DNA of 64,000 nt from Bradyrhizobium sp. CCGUVB1N3 (GTDB lineage Bacteria; Pseudomonadota; Alphaproteobacteria; Rhizobiales; Xanthobacteraceae), in assembly GCF_024199925.1 (NCBI RefSeq), contig NZ_JANADR010000001.1, forward strand, positions 3,038,001 to 3,102,000, written 5' to 3'. Every line of letters begins with the position of its first letter. Position 1 is the stretch's first letter. Positions 42,592-51,552 of this stretch are shown here, in pieces. Position numbers and translations under genes: made by a program. The notes beneath the pieces were generated by a model. The model had not been told where the DNA came from. It did no database searches and saw nothing but the letters and a program-made list of their open reading frames with translations.

Positions 42592-43611
42592 GTGAGCTCG
42601 GTCATCGATGAAGTGCCGAGGCCATCAGAGAAGTCGGGTTTCGGCTTTTTTGAAAGTTCAACCACGCGGTCGCTGATCGGCGGCCTGTCTGTGGCCGCCG
42701 CATGGTCGATGGTCGCCGCGCTCACTGCCTTCTGGCCGGATAAGCCCGAAAGCGATTGGGCCTACACGAGCGGTTTCGCCATTGCCTGCGGCGCGTTGGC
42801 CCTTGCCCTTGCCTTGGCAGCCTTTGCCGGCGTTCGTTTTGCAGCTTTTCAGCGTCTCCAGCGGCTTTCTCCGTGGCTGTTCGCGCTGGCGCTGTTTTTG
42901 GCTGCCTGGGAGGTCGTCACAGCAAAGCTCGGATTGCTGCCTTTGCCGTTTTTTCCGCCGCCGCAGGCCATTGTCGAAGTCGTAATCGACGATTGGGGGC
43001 GGCTGGCTGAAGGCATCTTCGCCTCAGCTCGTCTGCTCGCGACCGGTTATTTTCTCGGTGCGGCAGTGGGGTTCGTGACCGGCGTGGCGATCGGCTGGTC
43101 GCCGCTCGCCGGTTATTGGATCCACCCAGTCTTGCGGTTCATCGGGCCGCTGCCCGCGACGGCTTGGCTGCCGCTGGCATTTTTCGTTTTCCCGTCGAGC
43201 TTCAGCGCCAGCATTTTCCTGATTGCGCTCGCCACCGGGTTTCCGGTCACCGTGCTCACCTGGTCGGGCGTCGCCTGCGTGAAGAGCGCCTATTACGATA
43301 TCGCGCGGACATTGGGAGCAAACCAGCGCTTCCTCGTGTTCAAGGTCGCCATTCCGGCGGCAATGCCGCATGTCTTCGTTGGCCTGTTCATGGGTCTCGG
43401 CAATTCGTTTGCGGTTCTTGTCGTAGCCGAAATGCTGGGCGTGAAGGCGGGGCTCGGTTGGTATCTGCAATGGGCGCAGGGTTGGGCGGCCTATGCCAAT
43501 ATGTACGCCGCGCTGCTGCTCATGGCGTTCTTGTGCTCCGGGCTGATCACGCTGCTGTTCCACTTGCGGGACCGCCTGCTATCCTGGCAGAAAGGCCTGG
43601 TACGATGGTAG
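42592..43611 (+). CDS. ABC transporter permease, NitT/TauT type
   Basis: A 339-residue inner-membrane permease. GTG 42592 with GGGAAG eight bases before it is preferred to a TTG 15 bp upstream. Two extra N-terminal membrane segments (about residues 30-45 and 62-85) precede the usual six-helix BPD_transp_1 core. The coupling-loop motif is ARTLGANQRFLVFKVAIPAA, characteristic of the SsuC/TauC group. Its stop overlaps the ATPase start by seven bases. Confidence 0.87.
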   Translation: MSSVIDEVPRPSEKSGFGFFESSTTRSLIGGLSVAAAWSMVAALTAFWPDKPESDWAYTSGFAIACGALALALALAAFAGVRFAAFQRLQRLSPWLFALALFLAAWEVVTAKLGLLPLPFFPPPQAIVEVVIDDWGRLAEGIFASARLLATGYFLGAAVGFVTGVAIGWSPLAGYWIHPVLRFIGPLPATAWLPLAFFVFPSSFSASIFLIALATGFPVTVLTWSGVACVKSAYYDIARTLGANQRFLVFKVAIPAAMPHVFVGLFMGLGNSFAVLVVAEMLGVKAGLGWYLQWAQGWAAYANMYAALLLMAFLCSGLITLLFHLRDRLLSWQKGLVRW

Positions 43612-44393
43612 CGGCGATCGCAAGCGATCACGCGGTCCGTGGATCGACGCTGACGCTCCGCGAAGTGAGCCATCGCTTCGATCTCGAAGGGCAGCCCCTG
43701 CCTGTATTGGACCGCATCAGCCTGCAGGTCGGCCGCGGTGAATTCGTCGCTCTCCTGGGACCGAGTGGGTGCGGAAAATCGACCTTGCTGCGGCTGGTCG
43801 CGGGGCTCGAGACACCAACAGCCGGCTCCCTGCTCACGGAGGGAAGCGAGATCGAAGCACCGGATCCGTCGCGCGTCGTCGTTTTTCAAGACCCCACGCT
43901 TTATCCATGGCGGACGGTATGGAGCAACGTTGCGCTCGGGCTGGAAGCCCGCGGTTTGCTACGCACCCATCGTGGACGTGTTGAAAGCGCGTTGCGCCTG
44001 GTGGGGCTCACGGGCTTCGCCAATGCCTACCCGCACCAGCTTTCCGGCGGCATGGCGCAACGCGCGGCTCTGGCGCGTGCGCTTGTCAACGACCCGAAGC
44101 TGCTCATTCTCGACGAACCTTTGGGCCAGCTCGACTCGCTGACCCGCATCGCGATGCAGGCGGAACTTGTATCACTTTGGCAGCGCTCGAGCTTCACGGC
44201 GCTGCTGGTCACGCACGATGTCGAGGAGGCTCTCTTGCTCGCCGGCCGCGTCATCGTGCTGAGCGACAGACCTGCACGGATCAAGGCCGAGATCGTCAAC
44301 AGCCAGCCCTATCCCCGCCACCGGGGCGATCCGCACTTCGTTGAGCTTCGTCGCGAAGTGTTCGAGCAGCTCGGCCTCGATGAGGCATGGTAG
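43605..44393 (+). CDS. ABC transporter ATP-binding protein, NitT/TauT type
   Basis: A 262-residue ATPase. Walker A is GPSGCGKST, the Q-loop region FQDPTLYPWRTVWSNVALG is typical of SsuB/TauB proteins, the signature LSGGMAQRAALARAL, Walker B LLILDEPLGQLD and the H-loop VTHDVEEAL are complete. It starts within the permease stop, so the three genes at 41.4-44.4 kb form one uptake operon. Confidence 0.92.
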   Translation: MVAAIASDHAVRGSTLTLREVSHRFDLEGQPLPVLDRISLQVGRGEFVALLGPSGCGKSTLLRLVAGLETPTAGSLLTEGSEIEAPDPSRVVVFQDPTLYPWRTVWSNVALGLEARGLLRTHRGRVESALRLVGLTGFANAYPHQLSGGMAQRAALARALVNDPKLLILDEPLGQLDSLTRIAMQAELVSLWQRSSFTALLVTHDVEEALLLAGRVIVLSDRPARIKAEIVNSQPYPRHRGDPHFVELRREVFEQLGLDEAW

Positions 44394-44447
44394 CCGTCAA
44401 AAGGAGCTCGCCGACTTCAGAAATTTGGCGAGCGCAGGGAGACTTCG

Positions 44448-45248
44448 ATGACCTCGGACTTCAACGTCCACGACGCCGTGGGCTATGAGCAGCTCATGGG
44501 CCGCTGGAGCCGAAGACTCGCGCCGCTGTTCATCGACTTCACGGGGGTTACCGACGGCGAAAGGATTCTCGACGTCGGCTGTGGCACCGGGAGCTTGACC
44601 TTCGCGCTCGCCAAAGCCGCCGACCTCGCCGAGATCGCCGCGGTCGACTATTCACCGGTCTTTGTCGAGGAGGCGGTCCGGCGCAACACAAACCCGCGAA
44701 TAAAAGTCCGACAAGCGGATGCCTGCGCCCTGCCCTTCGAGGACGGCACGTTCGACCGTGCTTTGGCGCTCCTCGTGCTCCACTTCGTTCCCGAAGCCGG
44801 CAAGGCCGTCGCCGAGATGCGCCGTGTCGTTCGGTCGGGTGGCGTGGTCGCGGCAGCGGTGTGGGATCATCTCGGCGGCATGCCCGGCATGCGCATGATG
44901 GTCGACACGGTGGCGGCACTCGGTGAAAGCGGGCGCCAGCTGCGCAGTCGCTATTGCTTTCAACCGATGATGCAGCCGGGCGAACTGAGACGGACCTTTG
45001 CCGAACAGGGTCTCGTGGACATTGCGGAAATGGAGCTGATGATCCGCATGGACTACCAAAGCTTTGCCGACTATTGGGCGCCGATTGCCGCCGGCGAAGG
45101 GCCGCTCGGCAAGTATGTGGCAGCGCTCGACGCTGCGGAGCGAGCGCGCACCGACGCCGCCGTGCGCGGTGCCTACGAGGCCGGCCGGCCCGATGGCCCG
45201 AGGTCCTTTGCAAACGTCGCGTGGGCCTGCCGTGGCATCGTTCCCTGA
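44448..45248 (+). CDS. Class I SAM-dependent methyltransferase
   Basis: A 266-residue methyltransferase of the Methyltransf_11 type. Motif I is ILDVGCGTGSLTFALA (SAM binding), with VDYSP as the acidic post-I motif and FDRALALLVLHFVPEAGKAV as motifs II/III. ATG 44448 has GGGAG eight bases upstream and lies 54 bp after the ABC operon, so co-transcription is possible. The acceptor is unknown. An active role in making or modifying a small-molecule ligand for the transporter would be speculation. Confidence 0.82.
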   Translation: MTSDFNVHDAVGYEQLMGRWSRRLAPLFIDFTGVTDGERILDVGCGTGSLTFALAKAADLAEIAAVDYSPVFVEEAVRRNTNPRIKVRQADACALPFEDGTFDRALALLVLHFVPEAGKAVAEMRRVVRSGGVVAAAVWDHLGGMPGMRMMVDTVAALGESGRQLRSRYCFQPMMQPGELRRTFAEQGLVDIAEMELMIRMDYQSFADYWAPIAAGEGPLGKYVAALDAAERARTDAAVRGAYEAGRPDGPRSFANVAWACRGIVP

Positions 45249-45290
45249 CTCGCGGCCCGGGGGCGCATGGTTTCGAGCGGGTATGAAGCT

Positions 45291-45374
45291 CGTAGGATGG
45301 GTTGAGCCTTTCGCGAAACCCATTTCCCTCGGATGCAAGTCGATGGGTTTCGCTTTCGCTCTAGCCATCCTACG
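45291..45374. repeat. Inverted-repeat element with CGTAGGATGG ends
   Basis: CGTAGGATGG (45291-45300) pairs with CCATCCTACG (45365-45374), and internal GAAACCCAT pairs with ATGGGTTTC, so the whole 84 bp can fold into one long hairpin. Elements with GTAGGATGGGT ends occur in many proteobacteria. The rest of the 369-bp gap (45249-45617) shows no gene; an AT-richer part around 45460-45530 could carry the promoter for the patatin gene. Confidence 0.75.
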
Positions 45375-45617
45375 GCGAGGCGATCGCTGAGTGAAGGCAG
45401 GGTGCGGGCGTTACTGGGGTGACGCGGGCGCTGCTGCGTGAGGTGAAATGATTTCCCGCCAGATCGTCAGTGTTGCTCTGATCGTCGACACGCCATATAG
45501 TAGTCTACTCTCGGCCATCAACCAATAATTGCGACCCTCACCTGCCGGCTGTCCGAGGTCGGGGGGCAAACGGGAAACGATGCTCGCGTGCACGGAGCTC
45601 GTGAGGGGGAAACAGTC

Positions 45618-48608
45618 ATGCCGGCATTGGGTCTTTCACAGGTTCTGTGGGATGAACGGCAGGCTCTCGCAGGCAAGCCTCTCCATTTCTCGCCTGCGCA
45701 GCCGCCGAACACGACGTCGCCCGATCCCACGCAGCAACCGCCCGCAACATCGCCGGCAGCAGCGCAGGCGCCGTCCACACCGGAGCCCATGCCGGGTACA
45801 CTCCTCGACATCTATCGAGCGCTCAACGCAGACGACCGATGGGCGCTGTGCCTCTCCGGCGGGGGAATCCGCAGCGCGGCGTTTGCGCTCGGCATCCTGC
45901 AAAGGCTTGCCGCCCTGAACGTCACGTCGAAGCGTGAAGGTGAGAAGGCCGGTTCGGCTCTGACGCAGTTCGAGTATCTTTCAACCGTGTCGGGTGGCGG
46001 CTATATCGGCAGCTGGTTGTCGGCATGGCTCTGTCAGGAGCGTAAGCAGCGTGCCGCAGCCGCCGCGAGCGCAGGCCAGACCACGCACGCGCGCGACCCG
46101 GATCGCGTGGTTTCCGCACTCAATCGGCGATATACGGAAGACGCCGACAGTTCCGGTCAGCTGAGAGATCACGAAGAAGCAGAGCCGATCTCCAACCTCC
46201 GGCGCAACACGCACTATCTCGCTCCCAGCTTTTCGCCGATTTCTCCTGATCTGTGGAGCGACGTTGCCGGCGTCCTGCGCAACCTGTTCCTGAACTGGGT
46301 GCTGCTCGTTCCCCCGATGATCCTCATGGTGCTTGTCACCAAGGCGCTCTACTACGGAGTCATCGACGCCCACAACATCACGGATGCGAACCCATCAAGG
46401 TGGTTCGAGTTCCTGATGATCGTGCCAACCCTTTGCTTCATCATCTCCTTGTCGTTCTCTGCCGCAAACCGTCCCGCCCGCGGATGGATCAACGTCCCGC
46501 AACCGTGGTTTTTCGTCTGCGACCTGATGCCCTTCCTCGTCGGAGCCGCGCTGCTGATTTTCGTATTGCAAAGTCAATACGGTCTGTCGACGCTCACGGC
46601 CGTGATCAGTGCCAGCGGATTCAAGTTCCTCGAGCAGTTCGCAAGAGATCACCTCGAGGCCGCGGTGCTCAGTCGCGGCGCCATCCTTGGAGCCGCGCTT
46701 TTTTTCCTTTGCTGGTTGCTGGCGCCGCTGTGGAGCTTCATTTTACGAAGCACGGCCCACCAACCGCTCGGGGCCCGTATCAAGCATCGATGGATCGATC
46801 TTGGCGCCTGGTGTGTTGCCGGCGTGGCTTTCGGCGTGCTGATTGCAGCGGGACTGGTTTTGCTTTTGCATTTCGAATCCGAGCCATCCTACTCCGTTGC
46901 TGCAGTCGCGGGTTTTGCCTGCGTACTCGGACTGCCCTGGATCGTCGCGGCGCGCATCATAGCCGACGTCATCTATATCTCGTTTGCCGAGTTTCTGTCC
47001 GAGGTGGATGCGGGGCTCGAATTCCAGGCACGCGCGAGCGGCATCTTCACACTTGCATATCTTGGCTGGCTGCTCTGGTTCGGACTCGTGCTTGGCTCGC
47101 CGCCGGCGGCAAAATGGATCAGTGAGCTTGGCAGCTGGCTTGTCCCCTCGCTCGCAACGGGCGGAGGTATTTCGGGCCTGATTTCCGTCGTCCTGGGATC
47201 GAGCTCGAAGACCAAGGCCATCGCCGAGGAAGCGACCACAGGCTTGCGCCAATACTTCGGGCTCAACACCATCGCAGCGATCGCCGCGGCGGTTTTCGCC
47301 GCCATCCTGGTGGCCGTGCTGTCCATCGTGTGCGACCTGGCGCTCGCATCTTTCGCGCCCGGTCCCGACCATGCGCCCTGGACACTCGTGGTCGGAGCAG
47401 GCGCCGTGCTCGCGCTGTTGATCGGCGCAGCCGCACATGTGCTTAGCATCAACCGCTACTCACTCCACAGCATCTACCGAAACCGCCTGGTTCGTGCCTT
47501 TCTTGGCGCCTCACGCCATGAGAGCGACCGCGACCAGACGAAGAACGCCTTCACGGATTTCGACAGTCGCGACAGCCCGCGTTTGCACGAGCTCTGGGAA
47601 CATGGCGTTAAACCGCTGGGGACCAATTGGAAGCCGCTCCATGTCATCAGCGCGGCGCTCAACCTCGTGTCGTCCAAGAACCTGGCATGGCAGGAACGGA
47701 TGGCGGCGCCTTTCACCTTCTCGCCGCTCCATTGCGGCAGCGGCAGCGCGATATTTTCCGATGGCGCTTACCGGACGACCTATGCCACGACCGGCCAGCC
47801 GCAGCCTTACGGCGGAAGGCTTGGCCTGACGCTCGGGACAGCCATGGCCATTTCCGGCGCCGCCGTCAGTCCGAACATGGGTTACAACTCATCGCCAGGC
47901 GTCGCTTTCCTGATGACGCTGTTCAACGTGCGCCTCGGCTGGTGGCTGGCCAACCCGCGCGGCGACAATCCCTACTATTCGGAGGTCAAGCCGCGCAATG
48001 CGCTGCGCCCGTTCTTCATGGAGATGTTCGGCCTGACGAGCGAGACCGAGCGCTGGGTATACCTGAGCGACGGCGGGCACTTCGAAAACCTCGGCCTCTA
48101 CGAAATGGTTCGGCGGCGTTGCCGCGTGATCGTCGTCAGTGACGCCGGGTGCGACCCCGACTACTCCTTCGAAGATCTCGGCAACGCGCTTCGCAAGGTG
48201 TGGATCGACCTCGGCGTGCGTATCGACCTGCACGGCCTGGACCGGCTCAAGAAGCGCTTCAAGGAGCGTCCAAGCCCTGCGCCGGAAGAGCCCTATTGGG
48301 CGATTGGCGACATCCTCTATCATGAGTCCGACGGCGGCGATTCAAGGAACGGGCTGCTCCTTTACTTCAAGTCGGGTCTGCACGGCTCGGAACCGATCGG
48401 GGTGCTGAGCTACGCGATATCTCACGTGTCCTTTCCGCATGAGACGACGCTGAATCAATTCTTCACGGAGTCGCAATTCGAGAGCTACCGCATGCTCGGT
48501 TACGAGATCGCAGAACGTGCGTTCGAATCCGGAGGAGCCGTTTCGATCGATGTCGCCACGAAAGCGGAACCCACATTCGTCTCGATCATCGAGAAGCTCA
48601 AGGGCTAG
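45618..48608 (+). CDS. Patatin-like phospholipase with a large internal membrane domain
   Basis: A 996-residue protein. The patatin domain is split: near the N-terminus LCLSGGGIRSAAFALGIL (oxyanion loop, about 78-95) and YLSTVSGGGYIGSW with nucleophile Ser125 (here V-S-G-G-G, so the first Gly of GxSxG is replaced); near the C-terminus YLSDGGHFENLGLYEM with catalytic Asp about 818. Between them (about 220-620) lie eight or more hydrophobic segments, so the catalytic parts are joined by a membrane domain. ATG 45618 follows AGGGGGA. The start upstream is rejected. Lipid acyl-hydrolase activity at the membrane is inferred; no neighbours suggest a pathway. Confidence 0.8.
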   Translation: MPALGLSQVLWDERQALAGKPLHFSPAQPPNTTSPDPTQQPPATSPAAAQAPSTPEPMPGTLLDIYRALNADDRWALCLSGGGIRSAAFALGILQRLAALNVTSKREGEKAGSALTQFEYLSTVSGGGYIGSWLSAWLCQERKQRAAAAASAGQTTHARDPDRVVSALNRRYTEDADSSGQLRDHEEAEPISNLRRNTHYLAPSFSPISPDLWSDVAGVLRNLFLNWVLLVPPMILMVLVTKALYYGVIDAHNITDANPSRWFEFLMIVPTLCFIISLSFSAANRPARGWINVPQPWFFVCDLMPFLVGAALLIFVLQSQYGLSTLTAVISASGFKFLEQFARDHLEAAVLSRGAILGAALFFLCWLLAPLWSFILRSTAHQPLGARIKHRWIDLGAWCVAGVAFGVLIAAGLVLLLHFESEPSYSVAAVAGFACVLGLPWIVAARIIADVIYISFAEFLSEVDAGLEFQARASGIFTLAYLGWLLWFGLVLGSPPAAKWISELGSWLVPSLATGGGISGLISVVLGSSSKTKAIAEEATTGLRQYFGLNTIAAIAAAVFAAILVAVLSIVCDLALASFAPGPDHAPWTLVVGAGAVLALLIGAAAHVLSINRYSLHSIYRNRLVRAFLGASRHESDRDQTKNAFTDFDSRDSPRLHELWEHGVKPLGTNWKPLHVISAALNLVSSKNLAWQERMAAPFTFSPLHCGSGSAIFSDGAYRTTYATTGQPQPYGGRLGLTLGTAMAISGAAVSPNMGYNSSPGVAFLMTLFNVRLGWWLANPRGDNPYYSEVKPRNALRPFFMEMFGLTSETERWVYLSDGGHFENLGLYEMVRRRCRVIVVSDAGCDPDYSFEDLGNALRKVWIDLGVRIDLHGLDRLKKRFKERPSPAPEEPYWAIGDILYHESDGGDSRNGLLLYFKSGLHGSEPIGVLSYAISHVSFPHETTLNQFFTESQFESYRMLGYEIAERAFESGGAVSIDVATKAEPTFVSIIEKLKG

Positions 48609-48719
48609 ATGAAGCTCCGGAAGGCCGCAATCCCGGAATAGGGAGCTGCCCCTCCCGCCATTGGCACACGTCCCCCAATCGTGTACCCCACCGAAAACCC
48701 TTGCCGGGACGGGACGCTC

Positions 48720-49985
48720 ATGACTGCGGTGGCCACGGAGGAAGCGGGAGTTGGCACCCGCGCGCTGATCTTTGCTCTGGTGGCGCTCGCCTGCGGTCAC
48801 ATGCTCTCGACCCTGCTGCGCACCATTCCGGCGGTCAGCCTCGATCTGATGGCCGCGGATTTCGGCATCAGGCCGCAGGCGCTGGCCAGCCTCACCTCGG
48901 TCTATCATTTCGCCTTTGCCGCAGCCCAGATCCCGGTCGGCGCTGCGATGGACCGCTTCGGCGTACGCCCGGTGTCGCTCAGCCTGCTCGGTGGAACCGT
49001 GGTCGGCGCCACAGCTTCCGGCTTTGCGACGGGGCCGCAAAGTTTCGCGTTCGGCCAATTGCTGCTCGGCGTTGCCACCTCCGGCATGCTGATGTGCCCG
49101 ATGACATTGGCTGCCAAGCAATTGTCGGCGGCGCGGTTCGGCCTGTGGTCCGGCGCGATCCTCTCGATCGGCAATATCGGCATGCTGCTGTCGTCGAGCC
49201 CGCTCGCCTTCGTGGTCGATCATTACGGCTGGCGCGCCGGGTTCTGGATCTCTGGGCTGGCCGGCATCCTGGTGGGGCTCGCCGTGTTCGCGCTGGTGCC
49301 GAACCAGCCGGCCGAGCACAAGGACGATTCCTCGCCCCTGTCGCAGATGATCGAGGTGCTGCGGCTCGGATTCTCTCGTCCCCTACGCGGTCTGATCGCG
49401 CTCGCGCTGGTATCGCTTGCGACCTCGCTGGTGCTGCGGGGCCTGTGGGGCGGGCCGTGGCTGATGGAGATCAAGGGCTTGTCGCGGGTCGAGGCCGGCA
49501 ACCAGCTCGGCGCGTTCACGATCGCGATGATCGTCGGCCCGCTTTGCATCGGCATGGTCGATCGCAGGTTCGGCCGCCGGCGCGAGCTGGTTGCCGGTGC
49601 TCACCTCGTCGCGGCATTTCTGCTCGCGCTGATGGCGCTCGGCGCGCCTCACAATGCGGTCTCTCTGCTGCTCGGCGTTCCCGTCATGCCGCCGCGATAC
49701 GACCTCGTGCTGTTCGTGCTCATTGGCCTTGCAACATCCGCGTAGCCGCTGCTGTTCGGCATGTCACGGCAACTGGTCGACGCGCAAGTTGCGGGCAAGG
49801 CACTCGCCGCGGTGAACCTCGCCTTCTTCCTCGGCGCGGCCCTGATGCAGTCGACCACCGGCGCAGTGGCGGCGCTCGCAGGACTGCCGGCGGTGCTGCT
49901 GTTCATGGCCGCGGCCCTTCTGATCGGCACGCTGATCTTCCTGGCTTATACGTCGCCAAGCTCATCCTCGTCACGCATGAGTTGA
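48720..49985 (+). pseudogene. MFS transporter interrupted by an amber codon
   Basis: From ATG 48720 the frame encodes MFS helices 1-10 (VYHFAFAAAQIPVGAAMDRFG in helix 2) to residue 341, where TAG (49743-49745) follows ATSA. The same frame continues without shift through PLLFGMSRQLVDAQVAG to TGA-type end at 49985, with the expected helices 11-12. A C-to-T change of CAG (Gln) would explain the stop. The family cannot be assigned further. Whether the truncated 341-residue product is functional is doubtful. Confidence 0.8.
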
Positions 49986-50060
49986 TGGGAGCGCGCGCCG
50001 GGGCTTTCGCCCCGGCTACCACAATCGATTCAACGCACGCGTGGCGGACCTACGTTCCGG

Positions 50061-50621
50061 TCAACCCTGGCCGCGGAGCCGCAGCAGCCGCGGTGGAACG
50101 TACTCGACGTCGATGCTGATGCCGTCGCCGTTCAGGGGCGTCGCCGTGTAGACCGTGGAGACGGACAGCTCGAACTGGCTCACGATCGTCAGGATCGCGA
50201 TGGTCAGCGCGGTGTCGCCGTTCGGGGTCGCGCCCAGCAGCATCTGCGCGATACGGCAGCAATCGTCCATCGTCGCCCCCAGCGGAGGGATCTTGATGAT
50301 CTCGACCTGACGCCTGGCAAGCGTGGTGGGATCGGCGATGTCAGGCTCGCGAGCGACGACGGCGCCCGAGTTGATCAGGGGCAGCACGAACTTCACGACC
50401 GGGGCGACGACGAGATTGAGATTCTGGATGTTGACCTCGGTCGCGTAGACGCCGGGCCGGGTTCCTGCAGGACAACAGCAGCCCTGCTCGCTCTGCCTGC
50501 CGCACACGATCTTGGCGCTGTATCCGAAGAGATTTTCCGTTGCTGCCCCGATGGGGCCGAGATGTTCGAGAAGCGGATGCGTCAGTCGCTCGGAGTTGGA
50601 GCCCTTTGGATTGGTAGCCAT
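50061..50621 (-). CDS. Hypothetical protein with Cys cluster
   Basis: A 186-residue soluble protein. ATG 50621 has GGAGG with ideal spacing; the longer open frame to 50903 shows no ribosome site. Features: CGRQSEQGCCCPAGTRPGVY in the first third (four Cys, one CCC run), an isoleucine/valine-rich centre and CCRIAQMLLGATPNGDTALT later. No signal peptide, membrane helix or known motif is visible. It stands alone between the broken MFS gene and the DUF1127 gene. I do not recognise it. Confidence 0.5.
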   Translation of the reverse strand: MATNPKGSNSERLTHPLLEHLGPIGAATENLFGYSAKIVCGRQSEQGCCCPAGTRPGVYATEVNIQNLNLVVAPVVKFVLPLINSGAVVAREPDIADPTTLARRQVEIIKIPPLGATMDDCCRIAQMLLGATPNGDTALTIAILTIVSQFELSVSTVYTATPLNGDGISIDVEYVPPRLLRLRGQG

Positions 50622-51198
50622 CTCGACCTCCATGAACGATGTTTGGGACGGATGAGCGGCACCTCGGCGCGTTGCCTGGATTTCTCCATATGCCTTCCAC
50701 AGATGCTGGAGCATTCCTGCTGGACGCTTTTCCAAGAACGCCTGCTCACCACCTAGGATAGCATCACATTGGAATGCTCGCCAACCCGTTTTCAAGCGCC
50801 TTTGATTGAATAATTCCAGTACACAACCTTTGTGGAGCATGTTTTCGGCGAGACGAATTGTCGCGGGCGTTCGAAATTCGCTGCTGCATGTGAATTCGCT
50901 CACAACGGATCCTGCGTCAGCGAGCTAAGGTTATTGACGGAAGTCGGCTTTGCGAAATTTTCTGCGCAGGGGATTTCCATCAGGAAGCTGTTCTGGATCG
51001 GAGCTATCGCGGTTGCTTTTGACGTAACCGTTGCAGCAGCTGCGCCTGCCTCCGCCAGACAGAAATGTTGGCCGCGCGCTCCAGATTGATGGCGAAGCCA
51101 ACCATGTTTCGGTCAAAGCTGATTTTGGAGACTGCCAGCTAGCGAGGCGGCCGCGATGATGCGCGTGCCGGCCGAGTTTGGAATTCGGAGATTGCGCC
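50622..51198. other. 577-bp intergenic region
   Basis: No convincing gene. A plus-strand frame ending at 51089 contains a signal-like stretch (IRKLFWIGAIAVAFDVTVAAAA) but no ribosome site or good start, so it may be the remnant of a small exported protein. The region is less GC-rich than its surroundings, as is common around DUF1127 promoters. Confidence 0.4.
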
Positions 51199-51453
51199 AT
51201 GAGCACGACCTACAGTGCAACGCGGTTGGACAGGCGGCTTGCTTCTGCGCGGCGCGTCGTCAGATTCCTGGAAAGACATTGGGAGGCGTTTCAAGAGCGG
51301 CGCAAGCGCGCGCGGCGGCGCGACGCGCTGTTCGATTTGGGTGACCGGGAATTGACCGACATCGGCATTTCGCGTGGTGAGATCGACTACGTCGCCTCGA
51401 ACCCAAATATCGACCCGCGCGGCGTCCGATCGATCCCGTCGACGATGTTCTGA
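51199..51453 (+). CDS. DUF1127 (YjiS-like) small protein
   Basis: An 84-residue basic protein from ATG 51199 with GGAG 11 bases before it. The C-terminal LFDLGDRELTDIGISRGEIDYV is the DUF1127 signature. In alphaproteobacteria, members bind RNA or take part in phosphate, stress or polyamine responses; the individual role is not predictable. The gene is monocistronic. Arg-rich middle part (RRKRARRRDA) fits nucleic-acid binding. Confidence 0.85.
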   Translation: MSTTYSATRLDRRLASARRVVRFLERHWEAFQERRKRARRRDALFDLGDRELTDIGISRGEIDYVASNPNIDPRGVRSIPSTMF

Positions 51454-51552
51454 TATCCGGAACGGGCTGGCACGGCTTTCGCCTTAATGGAAAGCGTTTT
51501 GTTGCACGCGAGCCATTCCCGCGCGCCGGATGTGCGAGGCTCAAATTCGGTT

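Noticed and set aside
45291..45374. 84-bp hairpin considered as small RNA or CRISPR-like repeat
   Set aside because: Single copy of a known type of dispersed inverted repeat; no repeat-spacer series anywhere in the window.
50832..51089. Plus-strand frame with a signal-like stretch before the DUF1127 gene
   Set aside because: No ribosome site and an implausible N-terminal half; not supported as a gene.
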